From Aricia agestis (Eukaryota; Arthropoda; Insecta; Lepidoptera; Lycaenidae): a stretch of 64,000 nucleotides of DNA. A model generated the notes under the pieces. That model ran no database searches and was not told where the DNA came from. It worked only from the letters and a program-made list of their open reading frames with translations. A program made the translations under genes and the position numbers. The stretch lies in assembly GCF_905147365.1 (NCBI RefSeq), contig NC_056428.1, forward strand, positions 17,638,001 through 17,702,000. The letters run 5' to 3'. Positions 33,421 through 45,070 of this stretch are shown in pieces. Within the stretch, counting starts at the first letter, position 1. Every line of letters begins with the position of its first letter.

Positions 33421-34060
33421 CTACGAAGCTGTATAGACAAATCAACAATTTCATACTTCCTCTCCTTCTTCTTCTTCTTCTTTTGGCGTAAGCCTCTTTT
33501 TTTTTTTCATATAATGGCACTTCGGCTATAACCATGGCCAGTGTCGAGTACTTAGAGTATACATTAGCAAGGTCGAGTATAATATTATGACGGGAAAACA
33601 ATATTCTTTAATACAATTTTTTCTATATTATCGTCGGGTCAGTCAGTTCCAAAATCTAGTCAAAGTCTAAGTATAAACTCAATACAGTCAAGAAGTCAAG
33701 TCGGTCGATTCAGTAAAGTGGTAGGACGCTTTACTGAAACTTTTGATGGAGTTTTGGAGGGAACACGTTGTGTAGTAACAAGAGCACGTTTCTGGTTACT
33801 ACATCACTTTCCCACACTTGTGCACGATAACGAATATTTAATGGTTAATATCCTACCAATATTACACATTAAAACCCCAGATAACACAATTTTAGGATAA
33901 TAATATAAAAACACAACATCACTCTTTCAGATTCTCCCAAAAACCCCCTGGCGTAAGCCTCCTCATTTAGGAGTTGCCAGCGTCAGAGTTGAGGCGAAAA
34001 ATGTGAACAGTTATATTCCTCTCCTTCTTTCGAGTCAACTGTAAAGACACTGACAAATGA
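33400..34060. repeat. Repeat family with GGCGTAAGCCTC / GAGTTGCCAG
   Basis: TTGGCGTAAGCCTC occurs at about 33483 and GGCGTAAGCCTCCTCATTTA then GGAGTTGCCAGCGTCAGAG at 33950-33995. A relative lies at 33128-33165 (TGAGTTGCCAGTATCAGAG). CTTCTTCTT runs precede them. Non-coding, upstream of vir. Confidence 0.5.
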
Positions 34061-34960
34061 CAATTGACATAATATGACATTGAAGTGGTATTTTCTTTAT
34101 CTCCTAGAAAAGGAGGCTACAGTTTACTAGTCAATCGGGGGGGAGGAACGCTGCCCCCCAGCCCCTACCTGGATACGCCCACGAGTCATGATTATAGACA
34201 TGAGACAGTACAATAAAAATAAAAATAATGTTATCACTGCAAAGGGGTCCTAAAATTATGTTTTGTTCACGTTCATGATAATAGAGATCCACCTTCTATA
34301 ATCTGTGGATCCACCGCATGTAGGTTATAGGTACATAATGAATACTAAGCCAGATAGGGTTCTGATTTCTGACTTAGGCAAGTCCTCCTTTAGTCCTCAC
34401 TTCCTATAGTAGATCTGTCTTTTTTTCGCCCTGTGCGAGCTTATATAATTGCACCTTTGTTTTTTAACCGACTTCCAAAAAGGAGGAGGTTATACAGGGT
34501 GCAATTTATTAACCTTGATTTAAGCCAATTGTGAGCTATTCCTATCTCTAGTAGGGCAAAACCAGAGATAGATCAAATATGGGGAATGGCTGTTAGTCTT
34601 CTAGAAGTACCTACCTTAGAATTTTGATGATCTGTCAGTCAGTGAGTGACAAAATATAGTAACTTTGACCATCCGTAACTATTAAACTATTTATCGAAAT
34701 TTCATGCAAGTTGGAGGTTAAGCTTGTTGTCTTGCAACTCTATAGTGACCGAAATTCTAAATCCCTAGCTTTGTTAAGATCGAAGATAAAGAGGGTATGA
34801 AATATCGAAATAACAGAATCTATTATTTCAGAAACCCCACATGTCCATGAGACCCTATTTTACAGGAGGAAAAAAACATAATACTAAAAAAAATATTTAT
34901 GAACGTTATTAAGTTGAATTAACTAAAGTGTTACTAGGACCATTCTTCATCTAAGTAACA
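34061..34960. other. Intergenic, nothing assigned
   Basis: Repeat-like phrases (AACCGACTTCCAAAAAGGAG at about 34468) but no bounded element and no gene. Confidence 0.4.
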
Positions 34961-34979
34961 TAACACCATAGCTGGGCAT

Positions 34980-35116
34980 TAACTCGTTAATCCGTTAATC
35001 GTTAATTAACGAAGTTAACATTTTCATTAACGGATTAACTTTTAAGTTAACTTTTAAAAATATTAACGGACTCGTTAACTTACGTTAATATGCAGAAGTC
35101 CGTTAATCGTTAATCC
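34980..35116. repeat. CGTTAA-rich cluster
   Basis: CGTTAA or GTTAAC recurs about a dozen times in 137 bp (for example TCGTTAATCCGTTAATCGTT then AATTAACGAAGTTAAC). Likely an expanded piece of a repeat. Confidence 0.6.
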
Positions 35117-35261
35117 AATGCCTACTATTTACCGCACGGCACCGCGGCGGAAAACAGGTTCAGTTAGTATGAAACGACAAGTGCCGGGCGGGCGGGAAGC
35201 GCGGCTTCGGCACGGCAGCAGCGAAACAAAAACAATACGTGGGATAATATATAAATATATA

Positions 35262-35390
35262 CGTGGGAGAGCCATGCTTCGGCACGAATGGGCCGGCTCG
35301 ACCGGAGAAATACCACGTTCTCACAGAAAACCGGCGTGCAACAGCGCTTGCGCTGTGTTTCATCGACTGAGTGAAGAAAGGTACGTCTAA
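35262..35390 (+). repeat. SINE with GCTTCGGCACGAATGG, truncated copy
   Basis: Contains CATGCTTCGGCACGAATGGG, CGGAGAAATACCACGTTCTC and GCGCTTGCGCTGTGTTTC. Longer copies lie at 36870-37180 (+) and 52527-52850 (-). Confidence 0.78.
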
Positions 35391-35757
35391 ACCACCAGAT
35401 CTAGTGGAAATTCCACTAAATTGGCAACACTGCTCTTAACTCTACACTGACAATAGATGAGTGTTGCCATGGTATGTATTAGAGAAATCCCACATGTCCA
35501 GGACTTATGGTGTTTCTCAACTAAATGTAAAATTTGAACGGCTATAAATCGTACGTAGAAAGCAGGACTTGTGTGGTTTTTCTGTGACCTGTGTATTTAC
35601 CCCTACTGAGTTAATTGCCATACTTAACTCAAGTTTGCCAAAATTTGGACTTGTGGGGTTTCTTAAATAATCGATTCAACATGTTTCCAACGCGGGAATC
35701 GAACCCACGACCTCCGAGTCAAGAGCCGTGCTCTTTACCACTAGACCACGGAGGCGT
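35391..35757 (-). repeat. tRNA-derived SINE
   Basis: The tRNA-like head is at 35757-35690 on the minus strand, with box A TGGTCTAGTGGTA and box B GGTTCGATTCC intact. There is no acceptor stem and no consistent anticodon stem, so it is not a tRNA gene. The body follows to about 35391 with ACCCCACAAGTCC-like phrases. Confidence 0.72.
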
Positions 35758-35759
35758 TA

Positions 35760-36860
35760 AGAGGATACACCAGGGGCTAGAGAAATGAAAAAAAAGTACG
35801 TGTAATATCTATAGCTGTCTCCCTTACCTCGAGCCTCTACCGCATAACGCGATAGAGACAACTGCGGAAAATCCAGAAAATCAACGATTCGTTGTCCCCT
35901 GATTCCTTCTCCAAAACTTAACCGATCTAAGTACTTTTTTATTAAAGATTTAAAAAAGGCTTGAGCTGTGTTCCTATGTTTTGCTTTTTTTGTATAATCT
36001 AGCCAAATCTGTTTTCTGGACGTTTGAACACAGCGGAAAATCTGGCCATTTTTTTGGGTTTTTGAACGTTCATATCTTATTTAATAATTAAATTATGAAA
36101 AAAAAGAAAACATAGGGACATTGTATTAGTGGTCGTAGATATTCAGGAAAAAATTTATAACTCTACTAGCATTATCCAGGGAGGAAACAGGGGACAACGT
36201 TTGTATGGAAAAAAGGGCGGTGTGGACTCCTCTTAACGGTGGCACCGGGCCGCCCTATATTGGTAACAAACGACAATAAACTTTTTAAGTTTATCAGTCT
36301 TGTTATTGTATCTAATAAAATTAAGCGGAAAGTCCCAGGCGATAGAAAAACACTTGAATATCATATCAGTCAATCATTGCCCATTGATATATTATTATCC
36401 TTGTCGAAATCGAAGACAGATTCGACCTTATTTCTTTGCATTAAGGCTCAAAAGTTGTCACCGAATCTGTGTCAGAACTTACAATTATTGTCGTACTTAA
36501 AACTGTCGGGTACAAGGCAGTGCCAGGCGCCATATTATTATGTTTAAAATGCAGTTTTCCTTATCCTTTGGAGTTGTTAAATCTGGAGAACCCTCATGTA
36601 TTATTTTCCTCTATGAGAACCCTCCTTTAAGATGAGAAATAGTTACTGGTAACTATTTAGTAAATTTTTATTTAAGGTACAGAATCCGAATCGCGAGGAA
36701 AATTGAGAGCATGAAAATAAAAATCTAGGCTAATATAATATTATGTTATGATCAGCTAAAAATCGGAGAGTACTGTTGTGCTTCGAGAGTAGTGACTCGA
36801 GTCAAATGTAAATCAAACGTCTGTTAGTACTATAAGAAAACAATTATAGTACAGACTTCT
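35760..36860. other. Intergenic, nothing firmly assigned
   Basis: Open frames of 102 and 66 codons at 36239-36547 overlap in two frames and match nothing I know. Treated as chance. Confidence 0.4.
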
Positions 36861-36869
36861 AGTTCATAC

Positions 36870-37180
36870 GTGAGAGAACCATGCTTCGGCACGAATGGAC
36901 CGGCTCGACCGGAGAAATACCACGTTCTCACAGAAAACCGGCGTGAAACAGCGCTTGCGCTGTGTTTCGCCGATTGAGTGAGTTTACCGGAGGCTCAATC
37001 CCTTCACTATTCCCTTTCCTACCCTCCCCTATTACCCTGTCCCCTCTTAAAAGGCCGGCAACGCACCTGCAGCTCTTCTGATGCTGCGAGTGTCCATGGG
37101 CGACGGAAGTTGCTTGCCATCAGGTAACCTGTTTGCTCGTTTGCCCCCTTATTAAATTTTTTATTAAAAAAAAAAACAAA
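36870..37180 (+). repeat. SINE with GCTTCGGCACGAATGG, fuller copy
   Basis: Runs from CATACGTGAGAGAACCATGC through CCGGCAACGCACCTGCAGCT and TGCGAGTGTCCATGGGCGAC to CTCGTTTGCCCCC and an A-rich tail. Confidence 0.82.
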
Positions 37181-37247
37181 ACAAAGTCTAAAGTTGCCAT
37201 AAAATTCCTGACAGGCGTAAAATATTGAACTGACATACGCGGCATTT

Positions 37248-38335
37248 TTAGGGTTCCGTACCCAAAGGGTAAAAACTTAAAACGGGACCCTATAACTGAG
37301 ACTTCGATGTCTGTCCGCCTGTCTGTCTGTCTCCAGACTGTATCACAAAAACCACTAATAGCTAGACTTCTGAAATTTTCACAGATTGTGTATTTCTGTT
37401 GCCGCTATAACAACAAATTAATAAAGAGGAGGAGGAGAACTTTCCATCAGGTGACCCGCTCGTTTGACCCATTAAGTATTTTATAAAAAAAACAGTCATA
37501 TCACCGATATCATCAAATATGAAATAATCCTAAAAAACAGTACATAGTATACAGATTATTTTTTATACCAAACTAACATTCTATATACTGTCAGATATAA
37601 AAGTGAAAAATAATAGCATCGCGTCGTCCTATCATAGATACCTTTAAGAAAAATCAATTAGTTACGATCGATACGATTTTAGAAAATGAAATAATTCGGG
37701 ACTTATTCTCAAGTATAAAAATGAATTATAAAATCGACACTTTAGGGTTAGTTGCCCCCTTAAGGGGGGCGGGCTCTCATACAACAAAATATGTTATTTT
37801 TTTGGTCTTTTTGGCTCGTAATCCATAAGGACAACATAATATAATAATAAATAATACTTATAATATAATAATTAATATCTATGGACGCTTCACATCACGT
37901 CAGTCTGGCCCCGTGGTAAGTACCTGAAGGACTTGTGTTACGGGTACCAGACAACGGAAATATATTTAATACTCTTATACTATAAGTACATAATATATTT
38001 AAGAATTTTTAAAATTATATGATACACATATTTAATACACAGGAACTTTGAAAACTTTTTGTTCCGTCGGCGGGATTCGAACCCACGAATGAGGGACTTG
38101 AGCTACCAATTACAGCCCACCAACTGAGCCACAGAGGTCGTCATATAAACACTTGAAATTTTCACAAAATCCTCAAATAAATGTGTACTTTAATATTAAA
38201 TAATAAAATAAAAATAAAATAAATAATTAAGGGGGGCTCCAATACTAAAAAACACAATTTTCCCCTATTTGCGCTATAAAACGGTACGGAACCCTTCGTG
38301 CACAAGTCCGACTCGCACTTGACCGATTATTTACT
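37248..38335 (+). repeat. GGGTTCCGTACC-type repeat, copy 3, split by insertions
   Basis: The 5' part (TTAGGGTTCCGTACCCAAAG) is at 37248-37430 and the 3' part (AACGGTACGGAACCCTTCGT then CCGACTCGCACTTGACCG) at 38150-38335. Between them are a SINE tail, the TTAGAAAATGAAATAATTCG repeat (37678-37770) and a tRNA-headed SINE. Confidence 0.72.
38060..38142 (-). repeat. tRNA-headed SINE
   Basis: The minus strand reads GACCTCTGTGGCTCAGTTGG (box A) and GTGGGTTCGAATCCCGCCG (box B), then ACGGAACAAAAAGTTTTC. The cloverleaf is incomplete, so it is a SINE and not a tRNA gene. Confidence 0.7.
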
Positions 38336-38339
38336 TTAA

Positions 38340-39310
38340 CGCGGCGTCACCTTAAGTTTTAACCGACTAAGTACTTCATATTATCTAATAGGTTTGCCCT
38401 CTTACTACTTAATAAAATAAAAGTTTGCATTGTTGATTCAGAGTATGCGGATTAAAAACTTGATAGGTAGTTGTTTACAGAGTTTTCAAAGCGCATTATC
38501 AGACATGAAATCATATTTTACATACTAACTTATCATTTATCTATGCGTAAAGGGCGGATTTTTTAGATGATCTTATATCTAAGTTCTTTTATAATTAGCT
38601 CATTCAGCTTAGTATAGGGTAAGAATAGAGTAAATTAACGCTGTCGTTTCTATGCGATAAGTACGGCCCTCCTATTATTATCGAATTTACAACGTTGGTC
38701 CATGAGACCATGAACCATGGTATAATTTTTTATATGGCGCAATACTTTTTCTTTTTTAATTTGTCTACTTTTTGTCTCCGCGCCTGCGGCCTGTCACAGC
38801 ACGTGATCATCAAAAAAGTTGTCAAAAACAGTGGAAACCGCCGCAGGCGAGCGCGAGGTGGGGACGGGGTGAGAGCGGGGGGCTGTTTACCGCCGAGTGC
38901 CGACCGCTACCTGCCGACCACCTGTATGAGCGGGGATACCAGCGTTAGGTAGCAGGTCTCGGTTTGTAGGGAAATTACGATTGTAGCCTCGACAACCAAA
39001 GTCTACAAACGGTGAGATCGCATTGCCATTTGCCACAATTGCGACGCTATTGACTCGCCGTCGCGTTTGTGGCCTTAAGTTTGATGGATTTAAGTGTGTA
39101 GTAGAAGGAATACCATGGTAAGACTTGTTCCTTCTACTACATCATACATCGTCATGACGATAACTTTGATTTTTTTAATAGTTGGCCGTCAAAGGAACGG
39201 GGCTTTCTATGGTGCATGGTCTTTATAATAATTTTAATAATGACTAACAAGTACGATCCGCAAAGGCTGTATTTTGTCCTGGCGACCCCGCGCCGGCCGG
39301 CACCGCGTCT
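38340..39310 (+). other. Upstream region of the 39.3-kb promoter
   Basis: AT-rich to about 38780, then CpG-rich (38780-38960 and 39260-39310). Contains a CACGTG E-box at about 38801. No other gene seen. Confidence 0.45.
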
Positions 39311-39314
39311 GGCG

Positions 39315-39349
39315 TCAGTCGCTGCCGCGCGCTCGACGCTGATAGACGT
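39315..39349 (+). promoter_or_regulatory. Inr + DPE core promoter
   Basis: TCAGTC at 39315-39320 is a perfect arthropod initiator with A(+1) at 39317. AGACGT at 39344-39349 is a perfect downstream promoter element (RGWYVT) and falls at +28 to +33, the only spacing at which DPE works. There is no TATA box at -30, as expected for this class. The surroundings are CpG-rich. The start site lies 123 nt upstream of the signal-peptide ATG at 39440. Confidence 0.72.
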
Positions 39350-39426
39350 TTTACACCGGGCCACGCTGCGTCACGTATCGTAACTGTGTTAACCGTGTTT
39401 TGTGCTACCTGTGCTGCTGTGTGTGG

Positions 39427-39435
39427 ATGCGGTAG
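39427..39435 (+). CDS. Two-codon uORF (Met-Arg-stop)
   Basis: ATG CGG TAG, ending four bases before the main ATG at 39440. Minimal uORFs this close to a start usually reduce or gate translation. No other ATG occurs between the predicted start site and 39440. Confidence 0.4.
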   Translation: MR

Positions 39436-39439
39436 TAAC

Positions 39440-39515
39440 ATGGGGGGCGCCCAGGCGGGCTGGCTGCTGCTGCTCGTCAGCGCGGCTCTGGCGCAGGACA
39501 CGCGCCATTTAGCAG
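39440..39515 (+). CDS. First coding exon of a secreted or membrane protein (signal peptide)
   Basis: The ATG opens MGGAQAGWLLLLVSAALAQD, a textbook signal peptide with a hydrophobic core and likely cleavage after ALA. It continues TRHLA and one base before the donor GTACTT at 39516. It sits 123 nt downstream of an exact Inr/DPE promoter. The exon is GC-rich in AT-rich surroundings, and reading through the intron stops at once. The rest of the gene is to the right, across a long intron, which is typical of insect adhesion molecules and receptors; I cannot name the gene. Confidence 0.65.
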
Positions 39516-42378
39516 GTACTTGAGATACAAGTTACAACTCTCACCAACTTATGCTTAAATCTAGTTAACCATAAGTTTAAACTATGTAGGTAAAAGTTCG
39601 CAACTCGAGATTACTGTAGTGTCTAAAAAGTAGCTAAGAAACTTGACTTAGCCTGACACGCAACTAGAAAGAACTGCTGCAAAGTTCATAATTTTCAACC
39701 TACATAAAAAGTACCCAAAAACTTAAAAAAAAACTCTTGTCAAATTATGTAAGCCTAGTAGATTTGCGTCCAAAGTGATCCGAAAAAGTTAGTAAAGAAA
39801 AGTAAAGTTGGTGACAGCTAGCGGTCCCGCGAGGCTCCGTCGTGTCCGGGTTACTGAACTCATTTTTCCGCTGCTCACTACGAAGTACGAACGAGTTGGA
39901 AAATGTTATTAGGTACTTGAAATAAATATGTTGCGAATATTCACATAATTACAGGGATTTGGTCATCTAAATACACGATAAACAAAGTTTTCAATAGTTG
40001 GGAAAGCACTTGGTACGTATATTGTAATATGTATTTGTCGAAAAGTTTTCCCATCAGAATAAACATGCCTCATGCCTCGGTGTCTCACTTCAAATGTCAA
40101 ATTGGCCCCAAAATAATGGACGTGGCCCCATTTTGGCCACGCTCGTGCAATGATATCCCATGTCTATTTCTATGACAATAAATCAAATACAAAACATTAA
40201 ACAACCTCAAAATATAAAACTAAATAATATTTTAAAGGATCTTGCTGACAAATATTGCGTTTCCTCTGCTGATTTATGCCTGACAGCCTGACGCGAGTAA
40301 TCTTTAGTATTTTCTGCATCGCCAGTCCGTATATTATATATAGCTATACCATACCGTCACTCGTCAGACCGTATACTCGCCACGTCATACTAACATTTCT
40401 GTCCGTCTGTGTAACCTCGTATATTTGTATAAACGTTAAAATCATCAAAAAAGAAAGTAGGTGACGCGACCAGTCCGGTCGGAGCCATTTTGTACTTTTA
40501 TTTTTACATTCCAATTTGCTTTCCAATTTTTAATGTCGTTTTGATACGTCTGTTCGTTTGTAAAAAAATATGTAACAAAATGCCGCTGGAACTGTACCAT
40601 TGTGAATTTTAGTGCGATGAAATAACAACGTATTTCCCTGTGTGCCATATTATTCTATCAAAATAGTAGTTTCGGAGATTCGTAAGCAAACAAATGTAAT
40701 AAATCAGACGTTATTATATTAGTGTAAAATGTAGTTATATTAGTGTAAAATGTAGTAAGTAAATAATGTGGAGATCATAATAGTTGTATTCATAATATAT
40801 GAATTTCTTAGAATATTCTAGTGGTCTTTTCAGAACGGAAAAAATGACCTCGACTATAATTTTAGGAATCACAACTTAAAAAGGTTAAAATTTAGTCACT
40901 GTTATACCATTTTTGACCTGTTTTGGCGAAGAATTCTTTTTTTATTTGTATATTTTATAAACTTAGTCATCAAGACTAGTCTTAAAACTTCTATACTTAA
41001 TATTAATTCATGTCCCTGATAAATTTTCAAGCCAAGTTGCAGTTGTTTCGATATAATTTTTTGTGCCGTAATAAAGTTACCGCGTGCACTATATTTTCCT
41101 CGTATCTATGCGTGCTCTGTATGTGTGCCAGTGTGTGTGTGCAAGTGAAATGCTGAGTTTTTGTTCGAGTTCCGCACGATCGCGCCGCCCAGGGAAAGAC
41201 ATCAACGCGCGCGTAATACTCGCTATCGAAAAATACATTTTTTTTAACTGTCGTGCGAGAATATTATAATCTATGCTATTTATTATGTATGCAGCTTCAA
41301 ATAATAATAATCAACGCCGACATTTAAGTTGTGAATTAGTTAATAATGTGAATTAGTAAAGTACCTACATCACATAATAGAACATTAACATGCCTCTAAT
41401 GGGCTCAAATTGGTCGGCTGGGTCTATTAATGTTATAATGACTGATGACTGATGATTCCATTTTCAACTTGTGATAGGTCACTTTTGTTGCTTTGTCTTC
41501 ATTTATTTTGAACTTTTGAACTAATTAATGTAAGCAAAACTCAGTCTATGCTGCCAAATTAAATGTCTTATATTACTAATTATTACACACAAATGGATAA
41601 ATTATTATCTATTATATGTACTTACTTTATATGTATATCAGCTGTTGCCTGTGACTTCTCCGCGTGGACTTCAGTTTATAGCGCGCGATGTCAACAAAAT
41701 TGGTGTCAAAAGCTTTTATAAAAAAACCCTGGTACCCCTTAAACAGCTGTGCAGTGTGCACATAAATTTTATTTTTTAAAATTAAACTTTATATTTTATG
41801 CCAAATTTTAAAGCTTATTTAGCCCCCCAATTACACAACTTTACCCAAAAACTATTTATCATTGATAGGTTTAAGGTTACGTCACTGCATAGATAAAGTA
41901 CTGAGTTATTTAATAACGTAAAAAAGAAATAATAATCGAAAAAAAGAAACTTAAATGTAAGATAATAGGTACCACGTCTTATAGAAAGACGTTTGAGCAA
42001 GCGTCAATCAGCGCGATGTAGGAGACGCACGGCGCCATCTTTTATGAATTTTTTGAACTAACTTAGAACAAACTTACGCATTTTCACCCTACAACCCCTT
42101 TTTACAAAAAATAGCCTATGTCTATTCATCTTTTTTTTCAATTTAGGAATTTCACGGATACCGTACGTAAAAAAACAGGGAAAATTATTTAAAAGGGCTT
42201 ATCTCTTGAACTACTGGAGCCATTTTTATGTTATTTCATATTTGGCACAGATAAAAGCAGACCACGTGAAAGATCATAGGCTATTTTGTGGGCTAAGTAG
42301 TTTGTCTGTGAAATTCCTAATTTTCGAAGCCGCGCGGAACGTCTAGACTCTAGTGTCTTATAAAATTAACCGCACAAT
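39516..42378 (+). other. Putative long intron, left part
   Basis: No further exon found. A 22-bp direct repeat (TATATTAGTGTAAAATGTAG, two copies) lies at about 40716-40757. The rest is unassigned. Confidence 0.4.
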
Positions 42379-42530
42379 TAAGAGGGCGACTAACCCCAAA
42401 AATCAAACATCGTCCTTCTCTCTTCACACTAACGCCCGTCTTTCATATGCCAGGTGAAACAGAACGACGCGGGTTCATCGCCAAATTAGTTTTTTCTCAA
42501 TAACTCGATAAATATACAACATTTTAAAAA
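42379..42530 (+). repeat. Third copy of the 1.7/3.7-kb element terminus
   Basis: Reads TTAAGAGGGCGACTAACCCC, then ATCGTCCTTCTCTCTTCACA and CATATGCCAGGTGAAACAG, as in the inverted pair at 1745-2171 and 3731-4090. Confidence 0.75.
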
Positions 42531-42729
42531 TCCGCTAGGTCGATCTCTCAATGATAGAATTTTATACAATGTGTTAAAATATTAACTTAGTTCAATGCAC
42601 GGTTATGGCAATAAATGAAAAATTCGTGAAAATTAGATGCATCTTTGTGTTATTTTTTTATTTTTTTCTATCGAGAAAATTTTAAGATATCGTGTTTTTG
42701 CTCAGATCGAATTCTCGGAAATATAATGT

Positions 42730-43560
42730 AGTACCTAATTTTAGAAAATGAAATAATTCGAGGCTTATTTTCAAGTATAAAAATGAATTATAAAATCGAC
42801 ACTTTAGGGTTAAGGAGTGAGTACACTGAGACGGGCCGGGCCGGGGCTCAGCGTGCCGGGGCGCATCGCAAAAATCCGCCTCCATACAATTTATATGGAA
42901 GCGGATGCGCGTATCGCACACTGTGCCGGGGCGCATCGACACTTTAGGGTTAGACGCCCCCTTAAGGAGTGAGTACACTGAGACGGGCCGGGCCGGGGCT
43001 CAGCGTGCCGGGGCGCATCGCAAAAATCCGCCTCCATACAATTTATATGGAAGCGGATGCGCGTATCGCACACTGTGCCGGGGCGCATCGACACTTTAGG
43101 GTTAGACGCTCCCTTAAGGAGTGAGTACACTGAGACGGGCCGGGCCGGGGCTCAGCGTGCCGGGGCGCATCGCAAAAATCCGCCTCCATACAATTTATAT
43201 GGAAGCGGATGCGCGTATCGCACACTGTGCCGGGGCGCATCGGCGCGGATTTTTGCTTGGCGGATTTCCGTCAATGCGATACGGCCCGACAAGACCCGCT
43301 GCGCCCCGGCAACAGTGTGCTATAGCAAGCGGCGCGCGGATGTGATGCGATGCGGCCCGGCAAGCCTCGGCTCGAAATCCGTCCATGCATTGCGCGCCGA
43401 CCCACCCCGGCCCGCCCCGGCACGCCTCGGCACAGTGAGCGTTAAAATCCGTCAATGCGATGCGACCCGGCCCGGCAATAGTGTGCTATAGCGCATTTTG
43501 CGCTGCGCTGAGCCCCGATCCGCCCCGGCACGCCCCGGCACGCGCCGACAAACTGTGCGC
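42730..43560. repeat. 152-bp tandem array and GC-rich palindromic tail
   Basis: GGAGTGAGTACACTGAGACG starts at 42814, 42966 and 43118, an exact 152-bp period. Each unit holds CCTCCATACAATTTATATGG (a hairpin with AAGCGG) and GTGCCGGGGCGCATCG twice. From 43240 to 43560 the pattern decays into CCCCGGCACGCC-type blocks. The flank TAAAATCGACACTTTAGGGT is also at 37738, so the array grew inside another repeat. Confidence 0.85.
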
Positions 43561-44509
43561 GTACCTTTAGAGTTGGGGTTCAATCAGATTAATATCGCAA
43601 TAAAATGTTATTTTTACAACGCTTTAGGTACGTACGTTAGATTCATACGTCAGATCAGATCTCTGGAATAGCTACCAGCACTTTTGAAAGGAAGGAAAGG
43701 TTTAATGATTGTAAAAAGTTTATTTCATATTAATTAAATTATTATATTTTTCTAGATAATTGATTACTTAATGCAGCATAATATAAACTGCAAAATATAC
43801 CTTGATATTAGAGGTATCTTTCATCTTTTCATTTATTCACTATTTCCTCCGATTGTCAACGGAGCGACAGTGACGACAGTGGCGCGATGCGCGGGCGCAG
43901 GACTGACATTGACCGCCGGAAGCGGCCGCAAAACTACTCACTTCCGGTCAACACGCCGTCCGTGCTCACAAACTCTATTGCTAACACAATAAGGACTATT
44001 CTATCATGTCAGCGATAATCTTTGGAGAATTTAGAGATAGCGCGCGTGTGCGTTGAACTTTAATCCCTATTTTTGCGCCGTAGGGCTAAGATTTGTATGG
44101 CAAGGCACTTGACCCCAATGTAATTTGTATGTATGTCAGTCGCGGCTCACCTAGTCAGCGATCGTAGTTTGCACTTTTTGATGACGCGGCGCTGCACGCG
44201 GCAGTCACAATACAACGTGACTTTTAATCTTAAAGTATTATTGTTTAATATCAGCATTAAATTATTTAGGTAGACCGTATAATAATTAATTGCATTGCTA
44301 TTTGCAGACACATATTTTAAACGCTTTTATTTAACTTGCTCTGTATGTATTGTATGTTCGGGTGAAATTTCGGAACTCAATTTTGAAGTAGATAATTATA
44401 TTTAACCGATTGAGCTGAAATTTTGCATACACGTTTAGTTTGGATGACAATACACGATAATAAATAGTTATTTTGTATAGGTCAGTGGCAGTCCTACAAT
44501 ATGGATGTA
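43561..44509 (+). other. Putative intron, nothing assigned
   Basis: A CpG-rich patch at 43860-43975 contains ACTTCCGG and CGGAAGCGGCCGC; another lies at 44140-44220. These could be regulatory but show no exon. Confidence 0.4.
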
Positions 44510-44517
44510 TATTAAAT

Positions 44518-45070
44518 CAGGGTTTCTAAAATTTTCGGCTCCGCGAACCCCTGTTAAAATTTCCACGTGACAACCCCTTGCTAACTAATGAATCCCCCCC
44601 CCCCTCCCCCCCAATTTACTTTTGAAGACAATAAAGTTTAAAAGAAATATGTTTTAAATTAATGGGATGGGTGTGCACTGTGCTTGTTTCTTGTCGCAAA
44701 TGGAATCAATGCTAGGAGTAATTTTGGGCAATTTTAACCATTATTTTGACACGGTATCACTCCCACATATTATGTATGTTGTAGCAAAGGGTAAAAGGAT
44801 ATTCACCGCTTTGCGTGAGAGTTCAAAATACTCTGCCTGTCTAGCTGCCCAAAAATCTGTCCAATACATCCTTTTGAAATCAGCTTGAAGAGTTTCATCT
44901 ACGGACATTTCTAATAATTACTCTTGTTGCTTGATACTTAAACTAGAAATTATGCTCTCGTTAGTGACCACAAACGGGTTACGAATCCAGCCATCTTTTC
45001 CATCCAGTTACCCCCTGCCGTCGAATGGCGAACCCCTAGGGGTTCTCGTACCCCACTTTGAGAAACCCTG
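44518..45070 (-). mobile_element. hAT transposon remnant with perfect 8-bp target duplication
   Basis: Ends CAGGGTTTCT and AGAAACCCTG are exact inverse; TATTAAAT flanks it at 44510-44517 and 45071-45078. A degenerate hAT transposase piece lies inside on the minus strand. A C-rich tract (CCCCCCCCCCCTCCCCCCC) is at about 44597. Confidence 0.92.
44741..44989 (-). pseudogene. hAT transposase C-terminal (dimerisation) fragment
   Basis: The minus strand reads WIRNPFVVTNESIISSLSI, KQQE, an in-frame stop, LLEMSVDETLQADFKRMYW, TDFWAARQAEYFELSRKAVN, ILLPFATTYI and a stop. This is the pattern of the hAT C-terminal region in ZBED5/FAM200-like transposases (WIRNPF, LS-KA---LLPF-TTYLCE). The stops and the missing remainder make it dead. 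Confidence 0.75.

Noticed and set aside
35690..35757. tRNA gene
   Set aside because: Box A and box B are present, but the acceptor stem does not pair and the anticodon stem is inconsistent; it is the head of a SINE.
38069..38141. tRNA gene
   Set aside because: Same reason: promoter boxes without a full cloverleaf, followed by a SINE body.
42814..43250. CRISPR-like regular repeats
   Set aside because: The 152-bp units are contiguous with no unique spacers, and the genome is eukaryotic.
42682..43491. Open frames of 79-144 codons in the GC-rich array
   Set aside because: They repeat with the array and are frame products of tandem, palindromic DNA.
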